DNA of 42,905 bases from Myxococcales bacterium. GTDB lineage: Bacteria > Myxococcota_A > UBA9160 > SMWR01. Under the pieces are notes generated by a model. That model searched no databases. It saw only the letters and a list, made by a program, of their open reading frames with translations, and was not told the origin of the DNA. A program made the position numbers and the translations under genes. The DNA is taken from positions 1 to 42,905 of the forward strand of contig JABSQW010000015.1 of NCBI GenBank assembly GCA_013215605.1, written 5' to 3'. Shown piece by piece: positions 1 to 6,797 of the stretch. The number at the start of each line of letters is the position of its first letter. The first letter of the stretch is position 1.

Positions 1-44
1 CGCGGCTCAGCATCGATATTCTGCGGCTCAACGACTCGTTCTGA
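1..44 (+). CDS. C-terminal end of an unidentified protein (partial)
   Basis: An open frame entering from the left edge ends at a TGA at 42-44; the last residues read RLSIDILRLNDSF. Too little is present to name a family. The stop lies about 50 bases ahead of the DUF374 start on the same strand, so the two may be co-transcribed. It could also be a chance frame. Confidence 0.35.
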   Translation, partial: RLSIDILRLNDSF

Positions 45-94
45 GGTGAGGAGTGGCACGGCGCGGCCGGTGTCGCCGTCTCGGGAGCCCGACC

Positions 95-763
95 ATGAGA
101 TCGCTGAAGCGCGCCATCGGCCGCATTCTGTCCGTGGTGGCCGTCGTCGTGCGACGCACGTGCCGTGTTCGCATCGACGCCGATCCGCGCGCCTCGTTGC
201 GCGCCGCGGGCAAAGCCTACGTATTCGCGATCCTGCACTCGCATCAACTCGCCGCTCTTCTCGCGAACGACGAGCCGCGCCTCGCCGCGATGATATCGCG
301 ATCGCGCGATGGAGAGCTGCTGCGCCCGAGCCTCACACGCTTCGGCGTCGAGTCGGTACTCGGGTCGACTCGCTCGGCGGCACGCGACAAAGGCGGCCCG
401 CGCGCACTCGACACGCTCTCGCTTCGCGCGACCCGCGGCGTGCCGATCCTGCTGGCGGTCGATGGACCCCGTGGACCGCGGGGTCGCGTGCACCGGGGGG
501 CAGCGGACCTGGCGAAGCGGACCGGTCTTCCCGTCGTTCCCGTCGTGATCGTTCCGTCGCGGCGCTGGTTGCTGCGCAGCACGTGGGACCGGTTTCAGAT
601 TCCGCAGCCGTTCTCGACGATTCGGGTCTTCTTTGGCGAGCCCGTCTACGCCCGAGCGGATGAGACGGCGCGCAGCCTGTGCGACCGGGTGCACACCGCG
701 TTGATGGAACTCGAGCGCGGCCACGATCCGTCCGAGTGGCAGCAGATCCACGACCGGACTTGA
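95..763 (+). CDS. DUF374 lysophospholipid acyltransferase-like protein
   Basis: A 222-residue protein matching the DUF374 family, which is related to lysophospholipid acyltransferases and is often found near lipid A/Kdo genes. Visible family marks are an N-terminal hydrophobic segment (residues about 9-20), an ILHSH motif near 46-50 in place of the usual acyltransferase HxR region, SRSRDGE at 68-74, and the hallmark DGPRGPRG at 123-130 followed by a KRTGLPVVPV segment at 141-150. The family role is probably acyl transfer to an envelope lipid at the inner membrane, but no substrate is established. The ATG at 95 has GGGAG about seven bases upstream; a GTG at 53 with GGTGAGGAG ahead of it would give 236 residues and is the main alternative. 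Confidence 0.8.
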   Translation: MRSLKRAIGRILSVVAVVVRRTCRVRIDADPRASLRAAGKAYVFAILHSHQLAALLANDEPRLAAMISRSRDGELLRPSLTRFGVESVLGSTRSAARDKGGPRALDTLSLRATRGVPILLAVDGPRGPRGRVHRGAADLAKRTGLPVVPVVIVPSRRWLLRSTWDRFQIPQPFSTIRVFFGEPVYARADETARSLCDRVHTALMELERGHDPSEWQQIHDRT

Positions 764-797
764 CGCCAACCCACCAACCGCAGAGCGGCTCGTCGTT

Positions 798-1451
798 CTA
801 CGAGGTGCCGTGTCGGGAGACGAAGGCGTTCGAGTAGTTGTCGAGCACCCGATTCGAATAGCCCGCCGGCAGGGGCCGCCCGCGCTGAATACGCCGCTTG
901 ATGCGCCCCGGACCCCAGTTGTAGGCCGCGAGGGCGGTGCGCAGGTCGCCGAAGCGATCGCGCAGCTCCTCGAGATAGGCGATGCCGAGCTTCGTGTTCT
1001 CGGTGGGGTCGAAAAGGGTGGCGGTTCCGTGCCAGGGAATGCCGCGGCGGTACGCGAGCTCCTTGCCGGTCGGCAGCAGAATCTGCATCAGACCGAATGC
1101 GCGCGCACTCGACACCGCGAAGGGATCGAAGCCGCTCTCGACCTCCATCACCGCCACGACCAGCCACGGCTCGAGGCCCCGGGGCTGAGACTCGGTGACG
1201 ACGGTCTCTGCGACAGCGAAAATCTGTGCCCGAGCAAGACCCGTATCGCGCGCGGCCAGGTAGTCGGCGATGGCACTGACGAGTTCGCCGTTCAGGCGGT
1301 CAGCGGGGGACTCGGCGGGAGTCGACTCCAGCGCCGGCGCCACGTCCACGAGGACGGCCTCGGACACAGCAGGCGGTCCCGCGCCCGTCAGATTGCACGA
1401 GAACGAAGCGAGCGTCAGCACCAGAATCGATGCCACCGGGGGGCGGAACAT
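798..1451 (-). CDS. Lytic transglycosylase, SLT (family 1) domain
   Basis: A 217-residue exported murein hydrolase that should cleave the MurNAc-GlcNAc bond of peptidoglycan. The SLT domain spans about 92-205: the catalytic glutamate is E105 in an ESGFDP motif, followed by SSARAFGLMQ (GLMQ at 120-123), the NTKLGIAYLEEL helix and AAYNWGPGRI. The N-terminus is a signal sequence with a cysteine at 19. The residues before it (SFS) are a poor lipobox, so lipoprotein status is uncertain. Residues 30-90 form a proline/alanine-rich linker. It is transcribed away from ydbH. The ATG at 1451 lies only about ten bases after a good promoter -10 element, so the transcript would be almost leaderless. Confidence 0.88.
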   Translation of the reverse strand: MFRPPVASILVLTLASFSCNLTGAGPPAVSEAVLVDVAPALESTPAESPADRLNGELVSAIADYLAARDTGLARAQIFAVAETVVTESQPRGLEPWLVVAVMEVESGFDPFAVSSARAFGLMQILLPTGKELAYRRGIPWHGTATLFDPTENTKLGIAYLEELRDRFGDLRTALAAYNWGPGRIKRRIQRGRPLPAGYSNRVLDNYSNAFVSRHGTS

Positions 1452-1460
1452 GACGGGTGG

Positions 1461-1488
1461 ATTGTAGACGCGCTGCGTTACGCGTCAA
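1461..1488 (-). promoter_or_regulatory. Sigma-70-type promoter of the lytic transglycosylase
   Basis: Read on the minus strand, TTGACG (complement of 1483-1488) and TACAAT (complement of 1461-1466) are separated by 16 bases. Each differs from consensus at one position. The predicted start of transcription is around 1453-1454, almost at the ATG at 1451. An inverted repeat overlaps the -35 element. Confidence 0.55.
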
Positions 1489-1511
1489 GGGTATTTTATG
1501 ACGCGTTGCGT
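1467..1511. promoter_or_regulatory. Inverted and direct repeats overlapping the divergent promoter region
   Basis: ACGCGTCA at 1480-1487 and TGACGCGT at 1499-1506 form a perfect 8-base inverted repeat with an 11-base spacer. In addition GACGCGCTGCGT at 1467-1478 recurs as GACGCGTTGCGT at 1500-1511, 33 bases apart (about three helical turns). The repeats cover the -35 and spacer of the minus-strand promoter, which fits an operator for a regulator of the transglycosylase and/or ydbH. The regulator is unknown. Confidence 0.4.
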
Positions 1512-1692
1512 CGCGCAGATGAAGTAATACTGTGTAATATCAAGGGGTTGGAAAACCGCCGTGCCGGACGCTTCTCCTGGGTTCTCCGACCAGATTCAGC
1601 GTTCGAGACGAAGCACCGTGTTCGCTCCGCGCGGGCTAGCGGGACAGGATAGGGTCTCCGCTGATGGGGCTCCGACCTGGTGACAGCGCGCG

Positions 1693-3843
1693 GTGTCGTC
1701 CGGTCGAAAACCGCCCGACGTGACCGACGATTCGGCGGAAGCTCTGCCGCGTCGGTCGATCCTCCAGTCGCTCGCGGGTGTCTCAGCCGTGCTCTTCGCG
1801 GCCCTGGCCGCGATCGCCCTGGCCGCCTACCTCGCCCGGCGCCCTCTCGCCGAGTCGCTGATCGCGCAGCTGCTCGTAGCCCAGGGAGTCGAGTGGGTGG
1901 CGGTGTCGGTCCAAGCCTTCGACGCGAGCCACATCGAGCTCCGAGACATCCACCTCGCTTCGGGACGCCAGCTCCGGGTTGGCGGACTCGAAGTCGAAAC
2001 CGACGTCGAGCAGATCTCGATCCAGTACTCCCTCGGACGGCTCCTGCAGGGGCGCTTCGACTCGGTGACTCTCGCCGGAGTGAAGGTGAGGTTGTCGCCG
2101 CCAGCGATTCCGGAGCCCGAAACGACGCGGGAGGCGTCGGCTTCTGCGCCGAGCACCGCAGCCGATGCGACCGACGCCCGCGCCGATCCCGCAACCCTCC
2201 GCGACGCGGCCTGGCCCCTCGCCCTACCGGTCCGTGAAATTCGCGTCGATGAGTTCCGCGCCGAGATCGAGACGGCCGACGTCCGGGTGGCCGTGGAAGG
2301 CGACCTCTCGGTGCAAGTGGCAGCCGGAGAGCCGGGGAAAATGGGATGGCAGGTCGACGTCGGATTGACCATCGCAGACGACGACGTCGATCTCCCCAAC
2401 TTCTCCCTCCACCGCAACCTCGCGCTCGCCGCCACGGCCCGCGCGGGAGACGACGCGGTAGTCGTGACGCTGGAATCATTCGTGTTCGACGCATCGATCG
2501 GGACGGGAGACGGCGCGCTCCGAATCGGTGGAACGTCGCCCGACCTCGACGCGCGTGTGACCCGAGAGCGGAGACCAGGCGGCGGCCTCCGCGTCGAGAT
2601 CGCGTCGCACGGCGGCGACGTTCGGGTACCGGCCCTCGAGGTCGCGCTGGCGGGGATCGGAGGCTCTACCTCGTTTCCCGTGAATTCGGTACCGGATCGG
2701 CTCTCGCTCGTCGTCGACCGGGTGACCGACACAGCGAAACCGCCGCGGGCGGTCCCCTTCCGCGTCACTGGCAAGATCGCGGACGGCGACGATGTCGTGT
2801 CGTTCGAGGCGCGCGTCGCCGACCTTCGCGATCGCGCCGCACTCGACCTGATCGGCCACTTCGAGCCGTCGTCGCAAAGCGGCGCAATCCGCCTGCACGT
2901 ACCCGAGCTGTCGTTCGCGCCCGACGGGCTGCAGCCGGTCGATCTCGCGCCGATCCTCGGGGACGTGGTGTCCAAGGTGTCCGGACGAGTCGAGGTGCTC
3001 GGCGACGTGCGCTTCGATTCGCTCGACGTGAGCACCGTGACGTCTTCCGCGGAGATCGCGCTCACCGACGTCAGCCTCGAGACGCCGCTTTCGAAGATCC
3101 AGCAGATCGACACCGTCGTGCGACTCGACGGACCCTGGCCACCGTCGACGCCGCCGGGGCAGGTGTTGTCGGTGGGTAGCATCGACGTGGGCGTCGCGGT
3201 CACCGACGGGCTCGCCGCGTTCGAGCTGCGCCGTAACAGCATGCTCGTGGTCGAGCGCGCGGAGCTCGTGTTCTCGGGCGGGAAGGTACGGACGGCGGGC
3301 GAGATCGATCTGTCGGCGCCCTGGCAGGACCTCGAGCTCGAGGTGAAAGGAGTCGACCTCGCGGTGCTCCTCGAGCACCTCGATCTCGAGGGACTCTCCG
3401 GGACGGGCGCACTGAACGGCCGCGTTCCCCTGCGACGGACCGCAGAGGCGATCGAGATCCGCGATGGCCGCCTCGAAACCGTCGGCGGTGGCACCCTCGT
3501 CTACCGGCCGGATCCCGGTGTCGAGGACCTCGCTAACGGACAGGAGGACGTGCAGACCGTCCTCGACGCCCTGTCGAACTTCCAGTACAGCGCGCTCTCG
3601 CTCGACGTGTCGGGTGCCACGTCGGGACAGGTCCGCTTCCTGCTCCACATCGCCGGCAACAACCCCGACTTTCACGACGGCTTTCCGGTGGAGTTCAACC
3701 TCGACCTCGAGTCCCCGCTGATGGAGATCCTCAAGCCCGTCACGTTCTCGAACTCTTTCGTCGGTGCAATAGAGGAAAGGGTGAGCGAGTTTCGAAAGCG
3801 GGCGTCGAATTTTCGCAACCCCGGAGCGTCAGACGCCGAGTAG
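1693..3843 (+). CDS. ydbH: YdbH-family intermembrane bridge protein (AsmA-like)
   Basis: A 716-residue protein with one N-terminal membrane helix (about 23-48) followed by a long beta-rich periplasmic part, the plan of AsmA-like bridge proteins. In Enterobacteria YdbH is an inner-membrane-anchored bridge that, with lipoprotein YnbE and periplasmic YdbL, carries phospholipid to the outer membrane, overlapping TamB and YhdP. The C-terminal third (about 540-700), with patterns such as GGGTLVYRP and FPVEFNLDLESPL, matches the conserved C-terminal domain formerly called dicarboxylate transport. The assignment rests mainly on the diagnostic downstream genes ynbE and ydbL in the same order as in E. 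coli. The protein is shorter than E. coli YdbH (near 880 residues). The GTG at 1693 has no clear ribosome site; a GTG at 1720 is possible. Confidence 0.85.
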   Translation: MSSGRKPPDVTDDSAEALPRRSILQSLAGVSAVLFAALAAIALAAYLARRPLAESLIAQLLVAQGVEWVAVSVQAFDASHIELRDIHLASGRQLRVGGLEVETDVEQISIQYSLGRLLQGRFDSVTLAGVKVRLSPPAIPEPETTREASASAPSTAADATDARADPATLRDAAWPLALPVREIRVDEFRAEIETADVRVAVEGDLSVQVAAGEPGKMGWQVDVGLTIADDDVDLPNFSLHRNLALAATARAGDDAVVVTLESFVFDASIGTGDGALRIGGTSPDLDARVTRERRPGGGLRVEIASHGGDVRVPALEVALAGIGGSTSFPVNSVPDRLSLVVDRVTDTAKPPRAVPFRVTGKIADGDDVVSFEARVADLRDRAALDLIGHFEPSSQSGAIRLHVPELSFAPDGLQPVDLAPILGDVVSKVSGRVEVLGDVRFDSLDVSTVTSSAEIALTDVSLETPLSKIQQIDTVVRLDGPWPPSTPPGQVLSVGSIDVGVAVTDGLAAFELRRNSMLVVERAELVFSGGKVRTAGEIDLSAPWQDLELEVKGVDLAVLLEHLDLEGLSGTGALNGRVPLRRTAEAIEIRDGRLETVGGGTLVYRPDPGVEDLANGQEDVQTVLDALSNFQYSALSLDVSGATSGQVRFLLHIAGNNPDFHDGFPVEFNLDLESPLMEILKPVTFSNSFVGAIEERVSEFRKRASNFRNPGASDAE

Positions 3844-3921
3844 ATCACGCTGCGGTGGCTCTCGCGCCTCAGCCCCAGTAGCCTGTCGGTCCCCTTCGGG
3901 GGATCGCATGGGGGACCGCCG

Positions 3922-4191
3922 ATGGTTGCTCGGCAAGTTCCGCGGCTTCCGCGGGTTCGGCAATTCCGACCGATGAGACGACCGATGCGGGGTCGAAATG
4001 GAGTGGTCGCGTCGTGCGCCCTCATGGCCGTCGCACTGCTGCTGCTCGCGGGCTGCGCGCCCAAGGTGCAAGTCGAGGCTCCAAAGGAGCCCATCGTGAT
4101 CAACCTCAACGTGAAGATCGAACACGAGATCCGCGTCAAAGTCGACGAGGACCTCGAGGATCTCTTCAAGAGCGACGATGAGCTCTTCTAA
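3922..4191 (+). CDS. ynbE: YnbE-like outer-membrane lipoprotein
   Basis: A small lipoprotein (89 residues from this start). A hydrophobic stretch ends in the lipobox LLAGC with the lipidated cysteine at residue 45, leaving a mature part of about 45 residues. That part carries the family signature PIVINLNVKIEHEIRVKVDE. YnbE stacks on the C-terminal end of YdbH and closes the lipid bridge at the outer membrane. The ATG at 3922 has GGGGGA six bases upstream but gives an unusually long basic N-region; ATGs at 3973 and 3985 give a more normal signal peptide. It sits 78 bases after ydbH and 16 bases before ydbL. Confidence 0.88.
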   Translation: MVARQVPRLPRVRQFRPMRRPMRGRNGVVASCALMAVALLLLAGCAPKVQVEAPKEPIVINLNVKIEHEIRVKVDEDLEDLFKSDDELF

Positions 4192-4207
4192 GGGAACGGA
4201 GGCCGTA

Positions 4208-4606
4208 ATGCTGAACGTCGTGAATCACAGCGCCCGGGCGGACGCCTCCCGGTCGCCGATCTTCGGATCGAAGTACTCGGTTCGCGCTTGTCTGGCGGTG
4301 TGGACGCTGCTGGTCATTGCCGCGGGTGCCTCGGCCGACAGCCTCGAGGGCTACAAGAGCGCCGGCGACGTCGGCGAGAGACCGGACGGCTACGTGGGTA
4401 TCGTCGTGGCGAATCCTTCGGCCGAGCTGCGCGCCTTCGTCGACGACATCAACGCGCGCCGCCGCGCGAAGTACGCGGATGTCGCCGCCAAGAACGGGAC
4501 CGCCGTCGAGTCGGTCGCCGCGCTGGCCGGGAAGAAGCTCATCGAGCGCAGCAACGCCGGCGATGTCGTGATGGACGGCGCTGGCAACTGGCGCAAGCGC
4601 CGGTAG
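4208..4606 (+). CDS. ydbL: YdbL family (DUF1318) periplasmic protein
   Basis: A 132-residue DUF1318 protein, the third member of the ydbH-ynbE-ydbL operon. A hydrophobic segment at about 24-42 ends in ASA, a likely signal peptidase I site after residue 43. The mature part has the family pattern: AGDVGERPDGYVG, then AELRAFVDDINARRRAKY and a GKKLIER segment. YdbL is thought to assist the multimerisation of YnbE around YdbH rather than to form the bridge itself. The ATG at 4208 is chosen because GGAGG at 4198-4202 precedes it by five bases; an ATG at 4178 inside the end of ynbE would add ten residues. Confidence 0.87.
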   Translation: MLNVVNHSARADASRSPIFGSKYSVRACLAVWTLLVIAAGASADSLEGYKSAGDVGERPDGYVGIVVANPSAELRAFVDDINARRRAKYADVAAKNGTAVESVAALAGKKLIERSNAGDVVMDGAGNWRKRR

Positions 4607-4668
4607 CGGCACGCAGTCGCGCGTTGCAGGCAGGGTGACCGCGGCGCCCTAGTTCGTCGCGGTACCGC

Positions 4669-4696
4669 TTGTCCACACCGGGACAGGCACTACAGT
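4669..4696 (+). promoter_or_regulatory. Possible sigma-70 promoter for the SDR gene
   Basis: TTGTCC at 4669-4674 and TACAGT at 4691-4696 with a 16-base spacer, each matching four of six consensus positions. Transcription would start near 4703 and leave a leader of about 24 bases containing GGAGGGAG. The evidence is modest. Confidence 0.3.
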
Positions 4697-4726
4697 CTCC
4701 CGTCCACCAACTCGTGGAGGGAGAGC

Positions 4727-5650
4727 ATGCCGACCCCCGAACCCCTTTCCGGCAGGAAGATCCTCGTTACCGGACCTACCGGCCAGGTCGCCGATCCCAT
4801 CGCGCGCGCGCTCGCGAAGGACAACGACGTCTGGGGTCTCGCGCGCTTCGGCGACGCGGAGAAGCGCGCGTCGCTCGAAGCCGACGGCGTGAACTGCGTA
4901 CCCCTCGACCTGGAAACGGGCGATTTCTTCTCGCTTCCCGACGACTTCGACTACGTGCTCAACTTCGCCGTCGTCAAGACCCCGGACTTCGACCACGACC
5001 TGCGCTGCAACGGTGAATCCACGGGGTTCCTCATGAGCCACTGCCGAAACGTCCGCGCCTTCCTGCACTGCTCCACCACCGGCGTCTACCAGCCGAAGGG
5101 ACACGACCTCATTTCCGAGGACGACGAGCTCGGCGACAACCACCGCTGCATGATGCCGACCTACAGCATCGCGAAGATCTCGGCGGAAGTGGTGGTGCGC
5201 TATGCAGCGCGTCAGTTCGACATCCCGACGATCATCACGCGGCTGAACGTGCCCTACGGGAACAACGGCGGCTGGCCCTACTTCCACCTCGTCATGATGA
5301 AGAACGACGTTCCGATTCCCGTGCACGTCGACGAGCCGAGCCTCTACACCCCCATCCACGAGGACGACATCGTGGCGATGATCCCGGGGTTGATCTCCGG
5401 CGCCAGTGTGCCGGCGCGCATCGTGAATCTGTGTGGACAGGACCACGTGAGCATCGAGGAGTGGTGCGCGTACATGGGCGAGCTCACGGGCCTCACGCCG
5501 AAGTTCGAGTATACGAAGGACACGATCGAGAGCGTGAAGACCGACAACACGAGGTTGCGCGAGCTGGTGGGTGACGCCCGGGTGAACTGGCGAGACGGCC
5601 TGCGTGAAATGATCGAGAGTCGCCACCCCGACTGGCTCGAGGGCGCGTGA
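4727..5650 (+). CDS. NAD(P)-dependent epimerase/dehydratase (extended SDR)
   Basis: A 307-residue Rossmann protein of the extended short-chain dehydrogenase family. The nucleotide-binding motif is TGPTGQV at 15-21, a slightly altered TGxxGxxG. The catalytic set is S116 in HCSTTGVY and Y146-S-I-A-K150. The C-terminal part holds a substrate-binding region with RLNVPYG and a YTPIHEDDIVAMI stretch typical of sugar or steroid/isoprenoid epimerase-dehydratases. The substrate cannot be assigned. It starts after a strong GGAGGGAG ribosome site and ends 46 bases before the transporter gene on the same strand, so the two may be co-transcribed, though nothing links their functions. Confidence 0.85.
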   Translation: MPTPEPLSGRKILVTGPTGQVADPIARALAKDNDVWGLARFGDAEKRASLEADGVNCVPLDLETGDFFSLPDDFDYVLNFAVVKTPDFDHDLRCNGESTGFLMSHCRNVRAFLHCSTTGVYQPKGHDLISEDDELGDNHRCMMPTYSIAKISAEVVVRYAARQFDIPTIITRLNVPYGNNGGWPYFHLVMMKNDVPIPVHVDEPSLYTPIHEDDIVAMIPGLISGASVPARIVNLCGQDHVSIEEWCAYMGELTGLTPKFEYTKDTIESVKTDNTRLRELVGDARVNWRDGLREMIESRHPDWLEGA

Positions 5651-5696
5651 CCGAAGTGCGATCGCTGCAGACCGCACGGGAGACGACGGAGCCGTC

Positions 5697-6764
5697 GTGA
5701 GCGACCTCGAGGGCTGGTCGGAGGAGATGCAGTCCGCGCATCTCTACCACGTGCTCGCCAGAATCGAAGCGGGGACGCTGCGCGAGCGCCTGTTCGCAGC
5801 CCTCGCGCGAGAGGCCGTCAAACAGGCAGCGATCTGGGCCGACCGCGCGCGTCGATCGGGCACCGAAGTGCCCGACGCCTGGACCCCCACAGCCCGGGTG
5901 CGCCTCGTTGCGTGGCTCGTCGAACAGATCGGCCCGGAGAGCATGCAGTCGGTGCTGGCCGCGATGAAGGTGCGCGGTCTGTCCGTCTACAGCCCGGAGC
6001 CGCCGGACGTACTCGGTCGCGAGAACGCCGCCGCGAGACCTGGCCCTGTGGGCCACAGCGCAGAGGCCGAGGGCAGCCGCCACCGCGCGGTCCGGAGCGG
6101 CGGTAATCTGCGAGCCGCGGTGTTCGGAGTGAACGACGGCCTCGTCTCCAACGTCGGCTTGATCCTCGGCGTGGCGGGCGCGAACGCCGAGCCGACGACC
6201 ATCCTGCTCACCGGCGTCGCGGGTTTGATCGCCGGCGCGTTCTCGATGGCGGCGGGCGAGTACGTGTCGGTGCGCTCGCAGCGGGAACTCTTCGAGTATC
6301 AGATCGACCTCGAGCGCCAGGAGCTCACCACGTACCCCGAGGAGGAGGCGAGCGAACTCGCCCTGATCTACGAGGCGCGCGGAATCCCCGCGCAACAGGC
6401 GCGCGAAGCCGCCGATCGGATCATTGCCGATCCGGACCGCGCCCTCGACACACTGGCCCGCGAGGAGCTTGGTCTCGACCCCAATTCGCTGGGCTCGGAG
6501 TGGAGTGCCTCGACGTCTTCGTTCGTCGCCTTCGCCATCGGCGCGTCGGTCCCCGTACTCCCCTTCGCGCTGGCGAGCGTCGATTCGGCCCTGACGCTCT
6601 CGGTGGGTCTGTCTGGGCTCGCCCTGTTCAGCGTGGGTGCGGCCCTGAGCCTTTTCACCGGCCGCGGTGCCCTCCAGAGCGGCGTCCGCATGCTCGCCAT
6701 CGGGACCATCGCGGGCACCGCCACCTGGTCGATCGGCTCCCTCCTGGGCGTCACCCTCGGCTGA
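5697..6764 (+). CDS. VIT1/CCC1 family metal transporter with ferritin-like N-terminal domain
   Basis: A 355-residue membrane protein. Residues about 138-355 form the VIT1/CCC1 (DUF125) transporter, which in this family exports Fe2+ or Mn2+: FGVNDGLVSNVGLILGVAGA opens helix 1, EYVSVRSQRELFE ends helix 2, a cytoplasmic metal-binding helical stretch follows (YPEEEASELALIYEARGI), and three hydrophobic helices lie at the C-terminus. Residues 7-55 resemble the ferritin-like domain fused to bacterial members (MbfA type), with YHVLARIE and LAREAVKQAAIWAD. The ExxH iron motif reads E39-A-V-K42, so the diiron site looks degenerate. Start is a GTG with GACGGAG upstream. Probable role: iron or manganese detoxification at the inner membrane. 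Confidence 0.85.
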   Translation: MSDLEGWSEEMQSAHLYHVLARIEAGTLRERLFAALAREAVKQAAIWADRARRSGTEVPDAWTPTARVRLVAWLVEQIGPESMQSVLAAMKVRGLSVYSPEPPDVLGRENAAARPGPVGHSAEAEGSRHRAVRSGGNLRAAVFGVNDGLVSNVGLILGVAGANAEPTTILLTGVAGLIAGAFSMAAGEYVSVRSQRELFEYQIDLERQELTTYPEEEASELALIYEARGIPAQQAREAADRIIADPDRALDTLAREELGLDPNSLGSEWSASTSSFVAFAIGASVPVLPFALASVDSALTLSVGLSGLALFSVGAALSLFTGRGALQSGVRMLAIGTIAGTATWSIGSLLGVTLG

Positions 6765-6797
6765 CCCGAGCATCAACAAGGGATGAGGAAAGCGTCC

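Noticed and set aside
1496-2494. Long minus-strand arginine-rich frames across ydbH
   Set aside because: Shadow frames of GC-rich coding DNA, antiparallel to a gene with clear conserved neighbours.
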